DNA of 64,000 nucleotides from Isoetes taiwanensis (taxonomy: Eukaryota > Streptophyta > Lycopodiopsida > Isoetales > Isoetaceae), in contig JAJEKV010000240.1 of NCBI GenBank assembly GCA_021234155.1, positions 434,001-498,000 on the forward strand. The letters run 5' to 3'. The notes under the pieces were generated by a model. It worked only from the letters and a program-made list of their open reading frames with translations, searched no databases and had not been told where the DNA came from. The translations under genes were made by a program, and so were the position numbers. Below are positions 47,166 through 57,771 of this stretch, piece after piece. Position 1 is the first letter of the stretch. Each line of letters starts with the position of its first letter.

Positions 47166-48373
47166 AAGCTGCTTTTCTATGCACTCCTGTCTCTTTTCCT
47201 TGGGCATAGCCTGCAAAAAGGATCACACTGCTTTGGAGTAGTTTGACCCCTCCTGCTTGTCCTTGAAGGACACCTGCTTCTTCTCTTGCTGTTTCCCCTG
47301 GTTGCCACCATATGGGGCTCTAGCTGGGCCACTGGCTGCCCTAGGGCTATAGCTTCTTGTTGCCTTGCCTTTATCACAGTAGTCTTTGCGCCTCGCCCGC
47401 TATTCGAGGTCCGTTCCTTGCAAGATTATTGCCTTGGACTCTTCCGAACCTTTGTCTTAGGGTTTATTGCCCTCACAAGCTTGTGGATCTCCTCATTCGA
47501 CCCCTCAATATAGCTTTCTCTTTGCATGCTTCTCCCCAATTTTGGCATCTGACCTCGGCCTCATGAATTCCTCGTGTATTTACGGACTGATTTGTTTTCT
47601 GTTGCAACTTTGTAGAGCTGTTGCATCATCTTTGGACTTGTGCTCCCTTGGGGCGTAATGGCGCTTGAAGGCTTTGGCAAACTTTACGAACTTACAAGCA
47701 TCCTGCTTAAGCCATGTGCCTTTGCATAACCCTTCCACCAAATCCGTGCGGCTCCTTCCAAGTTGGCATTTGCCCACCTGCCTTTGTCTTTATCCTTCAT
47801 ACCATAAGCATTGCCGTACTCACTCATTTTCGTCCAGCCATGCCTCTGCTTCTAATCGACTGTTCTCCCCAGAAGCTGTTCCGATTCGGGCCTTCCATAC
47901 ATTGCCGGTCGCGGAATCTACCTTCTTACGGTAGTCGGTGCCCTAGTGTCCCTTTATGCGTCCTTCTATGGCGTCCCTACGCGCCTTTGCATCCGCGGTG
48001 TTTCTTTGCCTTGCATCCGTTTCGGGTCTGGGCGATGTTCTTCTTCCTGAGTCGAGTCTGAATCGAGCTTGAGTCGGAAGATTAGGGCTGGAGGATCTCC
48101 TTCTCTTGTTCCTCTTCTTGTCCCTTCCTGCTCTCCGAAGCTGATGTTTTGCGGCAATCGGCGTTGCCCACCAAAGTCGCTCCTCCGCTATGCGGCCGCA
48201 AGGCCTTTTATCCGCTCGAGGTCCGTCCTCATCTGGGATATTTCCTCTTCTGGGGTCATGGGTCCAAATTCCTCAAACAAGTTCCTTGCCGGAGGTGGCC
48301 TGGGCGGACTCTGTTCTTCCATATGGTCTCGGCGTTGTCGTTCCCCTGAGCTTAGGCCTCTAACTGCATACAC
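47150..48373 (-). pseudogene. gag: Chromovirus gag, U2 minus copy
   Basis: Starts at 48373 with the same [15 protein letters not shown] segment as U1 and is open to about 48188. It is then frameshifted repeatedly. The gag core is only partly readable (for example LKQDACKFVKFAKAFKRHYA near 47660-47730). The 3' end is fused to the LTR by the pol deletion. Confidence 0.7.
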
Positions 48374-48544
48374 AAGTAATTCATGGCTATATGGTTAGTT
48401 TTACTTGTTCTCTTGCATTGTTTATGTTTGTTGGTATAGTTGTGGGGCAAAAATACATCAACAAAACATTTAAAGTGCAACAGAAATTATATTCATATAT
48501 TACATAATATTTTAGTACAAAAGTCTCCGGGATCAAGAGTCTAA
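48374..48544 (-). other. ORF1'-gag spacer, U2
   Basis: Almost the same sequence as 26814-26984, AT-rich, no gene. Confidence 0.4.
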
Positions 48545-50074
48545 CTAGTCTTGGAATCGCCGGTAAGATGGGTTGTCTTCAAGGAACTTCTTAACTTGGG
48601 CCGTTCCTACCGAATGACCCAAGTTCCTGATGACGCTTGCTGACGAGCCGCCCTGCAAGGCTCTCGCCAGCTCTTCCACCCTGCGGTCGGCTGTAAGGGC
48701 CGCGGTCACCGCCAATCTCGCCTGCCGTCGATGGGGTATGGCGAAGTCGAAGAGGTCAAGTGCCATTGCCCTCTTGACTAGGACAGCATAGTCGACGTTT
48801 GCCGCTATTCGAGCATGCCTGCCGAAGCCTGAGAGTGCAATCAGCATGAACACCCCTTCTTCACCTCTGGGGCTGAACTTGCGGTGTACCACCGCTATTC
48901 TCCCGTCTAGCAGCAGTGGCAGGTAGTACCTCAGGGATCTGTCGTTGTGCGTCGTGGATGATTCTCCACTTGTTTGGCCTCCCCGCTCTATATGCCACCG
49001 GCCAGATTCGTCGACCTCTATCTCGGTGAGCTCCGGTAGTCTTCAATTGTGGAGTCGACTGCGCTGAGGTCGATTCCTGCTCCTCCTCTTTGGGGGGTGG
49101 TGTCGAAGGCACGGGCATTAGGATGCTCGTGGGTCTTCCCACGGATCCCCATCTGTTCTTGAGGGCGAGGAACTCCTCCTCCGTTGGCAGCTCACTTTCG
49201 TCCATCATTTGCCCGATCTCAAGCCAGAGGGCCCGGATGTGGGGTCGACTCCCCGTGTAGGTGTCGGCCTCCCTCACTTGAAGCGGAAAGTCAGAGGCTC
49301 CCGGGACGATGAAGTCGCCCAAGTCGGATCGGCCGTAGGCTGGTGGGAGCAGTTCATCCATCCAGACTCCCTCTCCCCGCATTGGGGAAGGTTGAGATGT
49401 GTCGAGGAGTAGATACTCTTCTCCGTTGATGATGATAGGGGCTAGGCTTGTGATGCCTAGCCCAAGTGGGGGAGCAACTCTAATAGTCTGTCGGCTCTGC
49501 TCGAAGTTGACCAGCTCCTGTTCTGCTTGTTGCCGTTCTTCCTCTGAGTCGAGCTCCGTGTACTTACTATCGTCCGACTCCTCTTCTTCTTCCTCTGCTC
49601 CTTCCTGCTCTTGATGATACTACAGAAGCATCTGCTCCTCTGCTTGCGCTGCTATGGGGTCCACCTCCATCGGAGGGATAGAGGTTGCCCCCATTGGGTT
49701 TTCGGCGCGGTGGGACAAGAAAAATAGCTAGGGTGGTGTAGGAGAAATATTTGGTCTGTTGGTATGTCGGGACCATGTAGTCCTGGCGAGCCTCTGCGCC
49801 TTGTTAGTTAGGTACTTGGCGATGTTGGGGCGTCACCCAAGGTCGCTTGAAGGGATGGGCGGGGAACGAAATATCCTATGCAAGGGGGAACCTGAACAAG
49901 GGAGGGTCCTACCCTAGCTTGAAACTCTGCTAACACTTGCCTATATGCTGGGGTTGCATTTAGCGTAGCTTGGATATCAATTTCTTTCCCAAAGACTTGG
50001 AAGATGTCGTTGACATCCGCCTCGGCAGCATGGGCACTGGCGCTGTACCATCGCCTGAAGTCAGCAGTGGCCAT
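48545..50074 (-). pseudogene. ORF1' (minus-element homologue of ORF1), U2 copy, most readable
   Basis: The total span is 1530 bp (510 codons including stop). The N-terminal block (50074-49808) reads MATADFRRWYSASAHAAEAD..., followed by VNDIFQVFGKEIDIQATLNA and VQVPPCIGYFVPRPSLQ, lining up with MATESFISWYSAS and PCIGYFVPRTALQ of ORF1. The middle block (49382-48861) has DFPLQVREADTYTGS, ELPTEEEFLALKNRWG and a Pro/Glu/Ser-rich segment. The C-terminal block (48892-48545) has VHRKFSPRGEEGVFMLIAL, HRRQARLAVTAAL and VKKFLEDNPSYRRFQD before the stop. No known domain is recognised. Two frameshifts separate the blocks. The protein could be a structural or nucleic-acid-binding product of this retroelement lineage; nothing in the sequence decides. 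Confidence 0.75.
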
Positions 50075-50186
50075 TGATCTAGCGAAGAAGAGAGTATCGA
50101 ACGGATGTAGAAGCGCCTCAGGGAGCTGGAAGATCGCCTAAGCAGTGGAGAGCAAACTTGCAGGGTGCTAAATGAGAAATGGAGGA

Positions 50187-50197
50187 CCTATTTATAG
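50187..50197 (-). promoter_or_regulatory. TATA box of ORF1', U2
   Basis: CTATAAATAGG on the minus strand, 113 bp upstream of the start codon. Confidence 0.65.
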
Positions 50198-50376
50198 AAA
50201 AGGGGAAAACCCTAATTTTTGGATGACCTAGACTTTACTGAGATTGGGTCATTCTGTTCTATTAAAGGGTGCAATTGAGAGTTTGAAGACTACTTCTAGG
50301 GTTTGAGCATGCTAAAATGGGCTAATGAACCTATTGCAACAATTTGGAGATCATTTGGTGAAGAAAATGGTGCGAG

Positions 50377-50641
50377 GTCTCACACGTTGCGCCCAAGCCG
50401 ATAATGAAAAGTTCATTTTCTGTCCTGGCGCGACGTGTGAGACATGGGTTCTAAATGGGCTAAACTTAATCAATTTGGATAATCTAAGGCTGTAATTCTA
50501 CTAAACTCGCCAAGTTAGGCAGAATTGACCCCTTATTTGGTCGATTTGGAGCTGTTTTGGGCATTTTTGGGCATGGTCTCGCACGTTGCGCCCAGCCCGA
50601 AAATGAGAATGCCACGGTTCTATTGCGACAGCAATAGAACC
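50377..50641. repeat. Hairpins in the divergent intergenic region, U2
   Basis: Arms 50377-50393 and 50427-50443 are complementary at 16 of 17 positions, with an inner AATGAA/TTCATT stem between them. A further direct copy of the first arm is at about 50576-50592. A perfect 11-bp stem with loop GACA is at 50616-50641. In U1 the loop is GGCG with the same stem. Confidence 0.65.
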
Positions 50642-53600
50642 GACATTCCTTGGATGGGGACGTCCCTTTGTCACTCCTCCTATTTATTCAGCCTCTCTTC
50701 ATTGTTCTATCATCGGCGTTCTCTTGAGCTAGATTTCTCCTTCTTCTCTATCCTATCAGTTTCTCCTCTACCTGCTGCTTTGTGTGGGAGATCCTCTACC
50801 TTCTGCTTTGCGATGGGGATTGATTGTTGGAGGTTTGGATATGCTATGAGCTCCGTTCACATTGCAACTTTTGGGCGGTTAGTTTTCCATTACTTTTAGG
50901 TTCTTTGATTGGTCGTTTTAGAGTTTTTCCGATTATCCTGCATCAGATCTTCTGATCCGTTCTTGCGGTGCCTTGACTTTTTCCGATTATACTCCATCAG
51001 ATCTTCTGATCCGTTCTTGCGGTGCCTTGACTGTATCCAGTATTTTCCCCCTTCAGTCGGTTTTTTCCCTTAATCCGGTCAGGTTCTTTCCTTATCGTTG
51101 TTCCCCCTTGATCCATAGCGGAATCCGGTTTCTGCCAACGTAGCCATGTTGCTTGTCTGGATTTCTTGTTTTATCCTCTCTTGTTTTAAGCGTTGTGGTC
51201 TCCTGCAATCTTCCTCTGTAACTTCGATTGCCCTAAGTTAGTTTGGGTGTCGCTTGCTAATTTTTGCTTAGTTTTTTCTTCTTGATTGGGAGTGTATAGT
51301 ATAGCTTCTGTGCTATCTTACCTGGCTTTGACGGGAGTAGTCGGTACTTGCTCGATCTAATCTATTTTGCCTTTTCAGAATGTTTTCAGTTTGTTGCTCT
51401 TGGCGTTGCAAATTCTGTTGGTTAGTTTGTGTCCGTTATCTATTGAGGAGCTAATCTTGTGTTGCAGTGGCCAGATTCTTACCCGATTCTTGCTTCCAGT
51501 CTTGCCAAATTCTTGTCTGATTCCTGCTCCTGATTGTGCCAGATTCTTGCTCAAGTTTCTTTCCAGGTTTTACCAGATTCTTGCTTCAGAATGTGCTGGA
51601 TTGTGCCTCCGAAGCTCCCAGTTTGTCCAGACCAGAGTTTTTCAGCCTCCACCGCCTGGTTCTGGCACAGATTCAGCAGGTCCAGAATGGGTTGAAAGAG
51701 GCCAGCCCTTGCTGGATTCATCTGGGGTTATTCTGATCGACAGTTTGCCAGGTTCGATTTTATGTGTTTGATTTGTTTTTGCTTTGATTGTTTCAGTTTT
51801 GCTGTGTTTTTAATGACTGGAGCAATGTCAATCTCATGCCGCTTTCTCCTGATTTAATTTGTAGGATTCCTTGATCCTTCTACCGCCTTATCTTCTTCAT
51901 CGTTTCTGCCCAGTTCTTTCTTCCCGAAAGCCACCGCTTACTGCATTTATCACCGCCTGATCATTATCACCGCCTGATCCTCTGATGTGGGCACCTGCCG
52001 ACGTGGCAAGGCCATGTGGCAGTCGTCCAGTTGCCTTACTGGTTCAACCAGCACAACTCCGCAGCATCTGCCATGGCTGCCCACCCCAGACCTGCGTTGA
52101 TGGCCTCCTACCTTTCGGGTGCCATTCAGCTTATTTTTTATTCCTTAACCCTTATCTGAAGTGCCCCACTACTCATCATTGTTTTTTGAAATTTACTGAG
52201 GTATTATTATGCAATTGTTGTTAAGTGGGCTCTGCGTTTTTGGGAAATTAATGTGTTGGCAAGTGCGGAGTTCGTGCAGGCATGGTTATAAGGGTACATG
52301 GGTCACACAATTTAGGCGTTTGTACTCGTTATTTAATCTGGTATATTTCAGCATGTGATCTTCAGGCATTTGTCATATATGCGCCGCCTGGCTTCCAAGC
52401 TTCCAGGTTCGTTTGTAAGATTTCGTTGTCTGTCGTTTGACATGCACTTTCTTTTTCTCTCGTGACATTAGGTTCCTCGTTAGGTTCTTCATTTTTGTCC
52501 ATGGTTAATTCGTCCATGTTCCTCGAGGAATGCCAATATTGTTTGGTTGTGGACCTTCTACTAAGAGCTTTGATCGTTTACCTATTGTACACATATTATA
52601 GATATTATCTAAGTTGTACTGTTTGCCATTCTTGGTTGCTGTTGTTTGCATCATTCTCCCTTGGTTTCAACTCTCCCTTCAAGATGGGGTTCTTAAGTGA
52701 TAGTCAAGCCTGTTACTGTTGTTTCATGATTCACCTTTGGCTCTGGTTGTCGTCTTTCGGTTTTTATTAGCCTAATTTTTTGGGTTCCTGGTCTTGTAAA
52801 CACTAATAAGCTTGCCCTTTGTCTCGTGCAAACATTTAAATCCTATGCATTTCTCCAGATGGCTTCTTGGTTCATGGGATCTATAGGATTGGTTTCTCGT
52901 CATTATTTTTATGCAAGTATGCACTATTGGATCTAATTTTGTAAGGGGTTGTGTTTTTGGTCTCATTCTAATCCCTTTAATTCTTATTTTTTTCTAATGT
53001 TGTTCAATGTTCCATATTCTTTTTTGCCCTTCTATTACCATGATTCTTTTTTGCAGTTCGTTCACTTTTATAGCTTTCTTGACCACCGCGTATTCTTTTG
53101 CCGACTTTGCCCATTTTGTTGGACCATTATTTTTGTCATCCTTAACGTTCATGTTGGATGGGTCCCTGGGTATGTCTTGCATCCTCCCGAACTTGCTTTT
53201 AGGTGTTCGTGTGTTCCTTTGCTATAGTTGCATTTTTTCACGATTTTTTGGTCGTCTCCTTTATGCATGTGCTTGCCCTTCTTGGATCTTTATATGTGGA
53301 CGCCCATGTCATTTTTTGTTCCTTATATGTCCATCATGTTTTCGATTATCTCATCCTACTTCCTTCCATTCCGATTCTTCTGATACGCTCCATATTTTTT
53401 CGTTTTTGGAGCTCCACAACTATGGGTTCGTTATTACAATGCTTGTTCTATATGTCATGCAATTTCCTTTCTTTCAACATTTCGCTTATTGCTATGATTA
53501 AGTTGGGATAGACCGGGGCATGTTGTTCATTTATTTTTCATTTCATGTCTCTAATTACGTGGGAGTGCTATGGATGTCCATATAATTAGTCTGGGTTACT

Positions 53601-55447
53601 CGTTGGTTCTTTAATTTTATCCAGGTGTTCCCCAGGTGTCGGCCAATGCATGCTCTTTTCTCATATGGTTCCAGTTATTTCTCTTGGTTGCTTTTTGAGG
53701 GCCTATGCACGCTTTCTTGTCATACAGTCTCAGTTTTTCGCGCCTTTGAGGGCTTATTATTTATTGGCATTGTATGACATTAGTGATAGACATCTTCGTT
53801 CTTCTATTTTCTCCTTGCATGTTCGTCATATTTCTCGTATTTCATTCTATTTCCTTTCATTCCTATTTTTATTTTACATTTTCATAGTTCTTCTTTTTTC
53901 TCCTTGCATGTTCGTCATATTTCTCGTATTTCATTCTATTTCCTTTCATTCCTATTTCTATTTTACATTTTCGTATCGCCTGACGTGTTTGGTCTATGTT
54001 ATGGTTATCTTGTCCCATACGTGTTTGGCCTCTTTTCGTGTTGACGTTCGTTTTTTACTTCTTCATGCTTGATCAATTCTTGTTATATCACCTCTGTTGA
54101 TGTCCTTCTTCCTTCGATGCTCTTTATATATTCATTGCTCAACGATTCTATGCAATTCTAGCTTCGCATTCTGTTTGGCTATTGCATCGTTTGCACCTTA
54201 GATCGTCAGTCTTGGTATCACACATTTTGTTGGTGTTTTTTCCTCATGGTTCGGTTGGTAGGTCCGCTCATTACATATGTGTGTTGGCATGGGAAAGTTA
54301 TGTTTCTCGATTTAATCACTCTTTTCTTGACATATAGTTTTTCTATAGTTGGATGTCTAGTTGTTTACTTTGCTCTTTCATAAAATTTATGTCGGTCCAT
54401 TCTTTACGACCAGTTTTATATGCCACATTTCTCTTGGTCAATTCTTTTCGGTGTTAATGCTAGGGTGTCTCTTTCTATCTTGTAGAGGTGGTATCTCTTG
54501 CCCATTTCATTATGGTTGGGTTTCTTCTTCTTGTTCATTCAATTTAACGGCATGGCAGGGTTGAAGTTTGAATTGGTTTTTTCTAGTGGCTTGCTTGCAT
54601 TACTATTTCTAGAGGCATTTGACCTATCTCTTTTCTTTTGGTCCTCACCTCATGATTTTTGTTTTTTTTTTTTTTTTTTTGCCCCGTATCTCATATTTCC
54701 CCCTCGTATTCCTTTTTGCTCTTCATCCTTCATTAACCTCTTGCATTGCCATAAGCTCGTTTCTCGGTTTTTCCTTTTGCCTCTGTTCCTTATTTGTCAT
54801 CTCTGTGTTTTAACCTCTTGAATCCTCTTGTGTTTCTTGTCTTGTCCCCTTCGTTTCTCATCTTGGTTTGCCTTGGTTCTTTTTGCTCTGTTGGTGTCCA
54901 TTGATCATGCTTTGCTCCTTGATCTTTTTTATCCTTGTTTCTCCATTGGCCTTGCTTAGCCCTTTCTTCCTTATTTATCCCATCTGATCGATTCTGGTCA
55001 TCTTGTTTTACCAATTTGTCTCATTTGCTCCATTCTTTGGTTTATCTTTGTGCTACGTTACTTTTGTTCTTATAGTGGTCTCTTGTCCATGGGTCTTGTT
55101 CTCTCCATTTGTCAGTTCTCTCTGTTTACTAGCCTAGTTCTTTTTCTTTGGTCGTCTCACCTTATGATTTTTCCTTAGTTATTTTTTCTGGATTTCATAT
55201 TTTTCTCTCCGAGTTCCTTCTTTGCTCTTTATCTTTCGTTAACCTCTTGCATGGCTTTATGCTCGTTTCTCTGCCCTAGTTCCTTATTATTTGTCTTTTC
55301 GTCATTTGACCACTTGTATCGTCTTAGTTTTTTCTTTTCTTGCCTTGTCTTCTTCTTTTCTCATCGTGATTCGCCTGGTTCTCTTTGCTATGTTCGTGTC
55401 CACATTTTCAATCGGCTTTATTAGATTCTACATGCTTCAGTATGGCC
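50642..55447 (+). other. Long pyrimidine-rich, intron-like tract, U2
   Basis: The second copy of 29063-33832, of nearly equal length and with the same internal duplications (for example the roughly 85-90-bp pair at about 53800-53970). This copy has more CAG/CTG triplets than U1: for example CATCAGATCTTCTGATCC near 50941-50960, against CATCGGATCTTCGATCC at 29356. Confidence 0.45.
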
Positions 55448-55479
55448 GACCTAACCCCCTCCTCGCGCACTCTTAGAGG
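55448..55479 (+). repeat. Half hairpin at the U2/U3 unit junction
   Basis: Same junction structure as 33833-33864, so both unit borders are at the centre of this hairpin. Confidence 0.7.
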
Positions 55480-55583
55480 TCTTCGAAGGAACAGGACCAA
55501 ACAAGACCCCAATTTCATCCAAGATGGGGAGATTTTCGCCATCAAACCAACCAGACGACTAATTCGACCGAACCCTAAAAATT

Positions 55584-55634
55584 AAACCCTAAAAATTACG
55601 GGACATAGGCTCATTTTTTAGGGTTTCTCACGTG
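55584..55634 (+). promoter_or_regulatory. Promoter motifs of the H3-like gene, U3
   Basis: Telo-box 55584-55592, inverted telo-box 55618-55626, G-box 55629-55634. The ATG at 55677 has the context CACAATGGC. Confidence 0.6.
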
Positions 55635-55676
55635 ATTTCGCGAGCTCCTTCCGAGAGCCGATAACGCTGTCGCACA

Positions 55677-56841
55677 ATGGCTAGAACAAAACAGACCGCC
55701 CGTAAGCCCAAGAAGGATGATAAGCCCAGCGCCCAAGTACTCGCCGCCGAACAGAAGCTCAAAGACGCTGACGAGAAACTGAAGGCTGACATGGAGAGGC
55801 GGCCTAGGTACTATAGAAACTTGGAAAAGAGGCGCAGGAAAGAAGAAAAAACCAGGAAGAAAGAAGAAAAGGCAAGAAGAAGAGAAGAAAGGGCCAAGAG
55901 AAAGGAGGAGAAGGCGAGAAGGAAAGCGGATGAAGAAATTGCAGAGGCGGAGGATGATCAATGGCGGGAGCTGAGGACTAAGAATAGGGAGGAACCCGAC
56001 CCGAAAGGGAAAAGGGTAATGACTGAAGAACCCCGGCCTAAGAAGAGGAAGACCTCGACCCGAGATAGTCATAAACGAGCCAACCGAGGGCTTAACAACC
56101 TCCATCCTCGCCGAAGACACCGGTGATGTAGCAGACTTCTTAGAGGAAGTGCTTCTCAGAACCGGAGAGTCATCACAGAAGAAGGCTAACCCTCATCCAC
56201 ACAGAAGAACCCCAGGAGGAAGACCCACTCCCATTTCGGGACTGTGCGGGAGACACGATTGACCTATTTCGCCATTGCCCCCACCATTTTTAGAATGGCA
56301 AGAGGCAAAGAAACTAGGCGATGAGAAAGCAACCGCAAAGAAGGCAACCAAGACAACCAGGAACTCTTACACTCTAGGGCCCGAGAGGAGGTACAAGAAG
56401 GAATTAGCCGACTATATGATATACAAGAAGATGTAAGATGAGTACGCAGCTTATTACGAAGCACACAGGGTCAAGTTCGTCGAAGGAGGGCGGCCAACTC
56501 GAGAAGCATTCCAGCTCAAACCTCCACCAAAACTGCCGGAACCCCCCAAGAAGCCCATGAAGAGATCCCAAGACTCTCCTTTTGCAAGAGCCCTGAGAGA
56601 AATCCGCCACTTCGAAAGGAGCTACGGATTTCTAATCCCGAGAGCAGCATTCCAGAGGTTCGTCCGAGAAATCTTGTGGGAGTTCGACCCCAACATGCGA
56701 GTAACCAACGAAGAAGCAGCAGAGATGGAGGTCGTACAGCATTTCGAGGATTCACTGGCATGCACTCTCCATGCAAAAAGAGTCACGCTTCAATCAAAGG
56801 ACATGAAGTTAGCCAAGTACATCAAGAGGACAGAGAAATAG
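55677..56841 (+). CDS. Histone H3-like protein with H3 tail, charged linker and histone fold (best copy, still interrupted)
   Basis: The frame opens MARTKQTARKPKKDDKPSAQ. Residues 1-9 after Met are identical to the canonical H3 tail (K4 and K9 kept, S10 replaced by Pro). Residues about 38-110 are Arg/Lys/Glu-rich and probably helical. A basic PKKRKTST stretch (a possible nuclear signal) and a Ser/Glu segment follow. The C-terminal part (56557-56841) is an H3 histone fold: ALREIR, LIPRAAFQRFVREI, FEDSLACTLHAKRVTL and KDMKLA align with H3 residues 47-129. It keeps C110, H113, R116, K122 and D123, but has D and P at 79-80. Loop 1 has canonical H3 length. Six codons at the start of helix 2 are missing relative to U1. 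One net frameshift (near 56060) and a TAA at 56434-56436, shared by all units, separate tail and fold. The full span equals about 387 codons. Role unknown; the product would be nuclear. Confidence 0.8.
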
Positions 56842-56900
56842 AAGAGAACTTACCTTTTTGTAACTAACAGGTTTATATGTGATGTATGAAAATTTCGAAT

Positions 56901-56906
56901 AATAAA
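56901..56906 (+). terminator. AATAAA poly(A) signal, U3
   Basis: 60 bp after the H3-like stop codon. Confidence 0.5.
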
Positions 56907-56982
56907 GATATATAGTCGTTTAAAAATGTGTATTCATTAGGTACAGTATTAGGTCTGGAGCAAATGCGATATTTTGACCAAC

Positions 56983-57470
56983 GACTCCAAGAGTGCGCCA
57001 GAGCATAGTTAGGTCCCAACCTAACCCCCTCCTCGCGCACTCTTAGAGTCATCCAGCCAACTGGGCCATTGATTAGCCCTACTTGCTCCAAACGTGGTAA
57101 ATAAACAAAGAAACTTGCATTTAGGAAGAAAACTAATAGGAATTACCCCTTCCAGCGGATTCTTGGCATCCATTAGACAGAGATAGGCTAACGACTCCAA
57201 GAGTGCGCCAGAGGCCACTTAGGTCCCAAACTAACACCCCCCTCGCGCACTCTTAGAGTCATCCAGCCAACTGGGCCATTGATTAGCCCTACTTGCTCCA
57301 AACGTGGTAAATAAACAAAGAAACTTGCATTTAGGAAGAAAACTAATAGGAATTACCCCTTCCAGTGGATTCTTGGCATCCATTAGACAGAGATAGGCTA
57401 ACGACTCCAAGAGTGCGCCAGAGGCCACTTAGGTCCCAAACTAACACCCCCCTCGCGCACTCTTAGAGGC
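56983..57470 (+). repeat. 210-bp hairpin tandem array, U3 (cleanest)
   Basis: Hairpins at 56983-57050, 57193-57260 and 57403-57470 are spaced exactly 210 bp apart. Each is bounded by GACTCCAAGAGTGCGCCAGA and CTCGCGCACTCTTAGAG. The outer stem is about 15 bp with one or two mismatches. The first hairpin keeps the inner TTAGGTCCCAACCTAA; the other two have TTAGGTCCCAAACTAA. Confidence 0.85.
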
Positions 57471-57651
57471 ATCCGACCTTTCCAGGTCCATAAGTTGAGC
57501 TACACATATCCAAATTGGCCAAAATTTGTTGCATTAGAACCCTAAAACTGTAGACAAGTCACTTCTAGCTTCAAATTAATTCAGAAACATCAGCCTTCGT
57601 CCCAAATATCAAGAGTTTTAGAAACCATAAAAATTTTAGGGTACAAATTCC

Positions 57652-57660
57652 CTATATATA
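57652..57660 (+). promoter_or_regulatory. TATA box of ORF1, U3
   Basis: CTATATATA, 112 bp before the ORF1 ATG. The telo-box just upstream reads AAACCATAA here, one base off the form in U1 and U2. Confidence 0.6.
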
Positions 57661-57771
57661 CCCTCATAACCCCTAAACCTCAACCACAGAATTGCTCCTG
57701 CGATCAAGGCGATCTCCCAGCTCCCTCCAGCGCTCCCAGTTCCGTTTGACATCGGCAGCACGCTTCTCGTC

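Noticed and set aside
56433-56514. Reading the shared TAA as part of an 82-bp intron (GTAAG to TTCCAG)
   Set aside because: Removing it does not restore the histone-fold frame.
55677-56841. Calling the H3-like gene the host CENH3
   Set aside because: QEAAE and RVTL resemble CENH3, but loop 1 has canonical H3 length, the tail is ARTKQTARK, and the gene lies in a retroelement in several copies. A tree is needed.
56983-57470. Regularly spaced palindromes as a CRISPR-like array
   Set aside because: This is a plant nuclear context, the spacers are nearly identical to one another, and the period is 210 bp.
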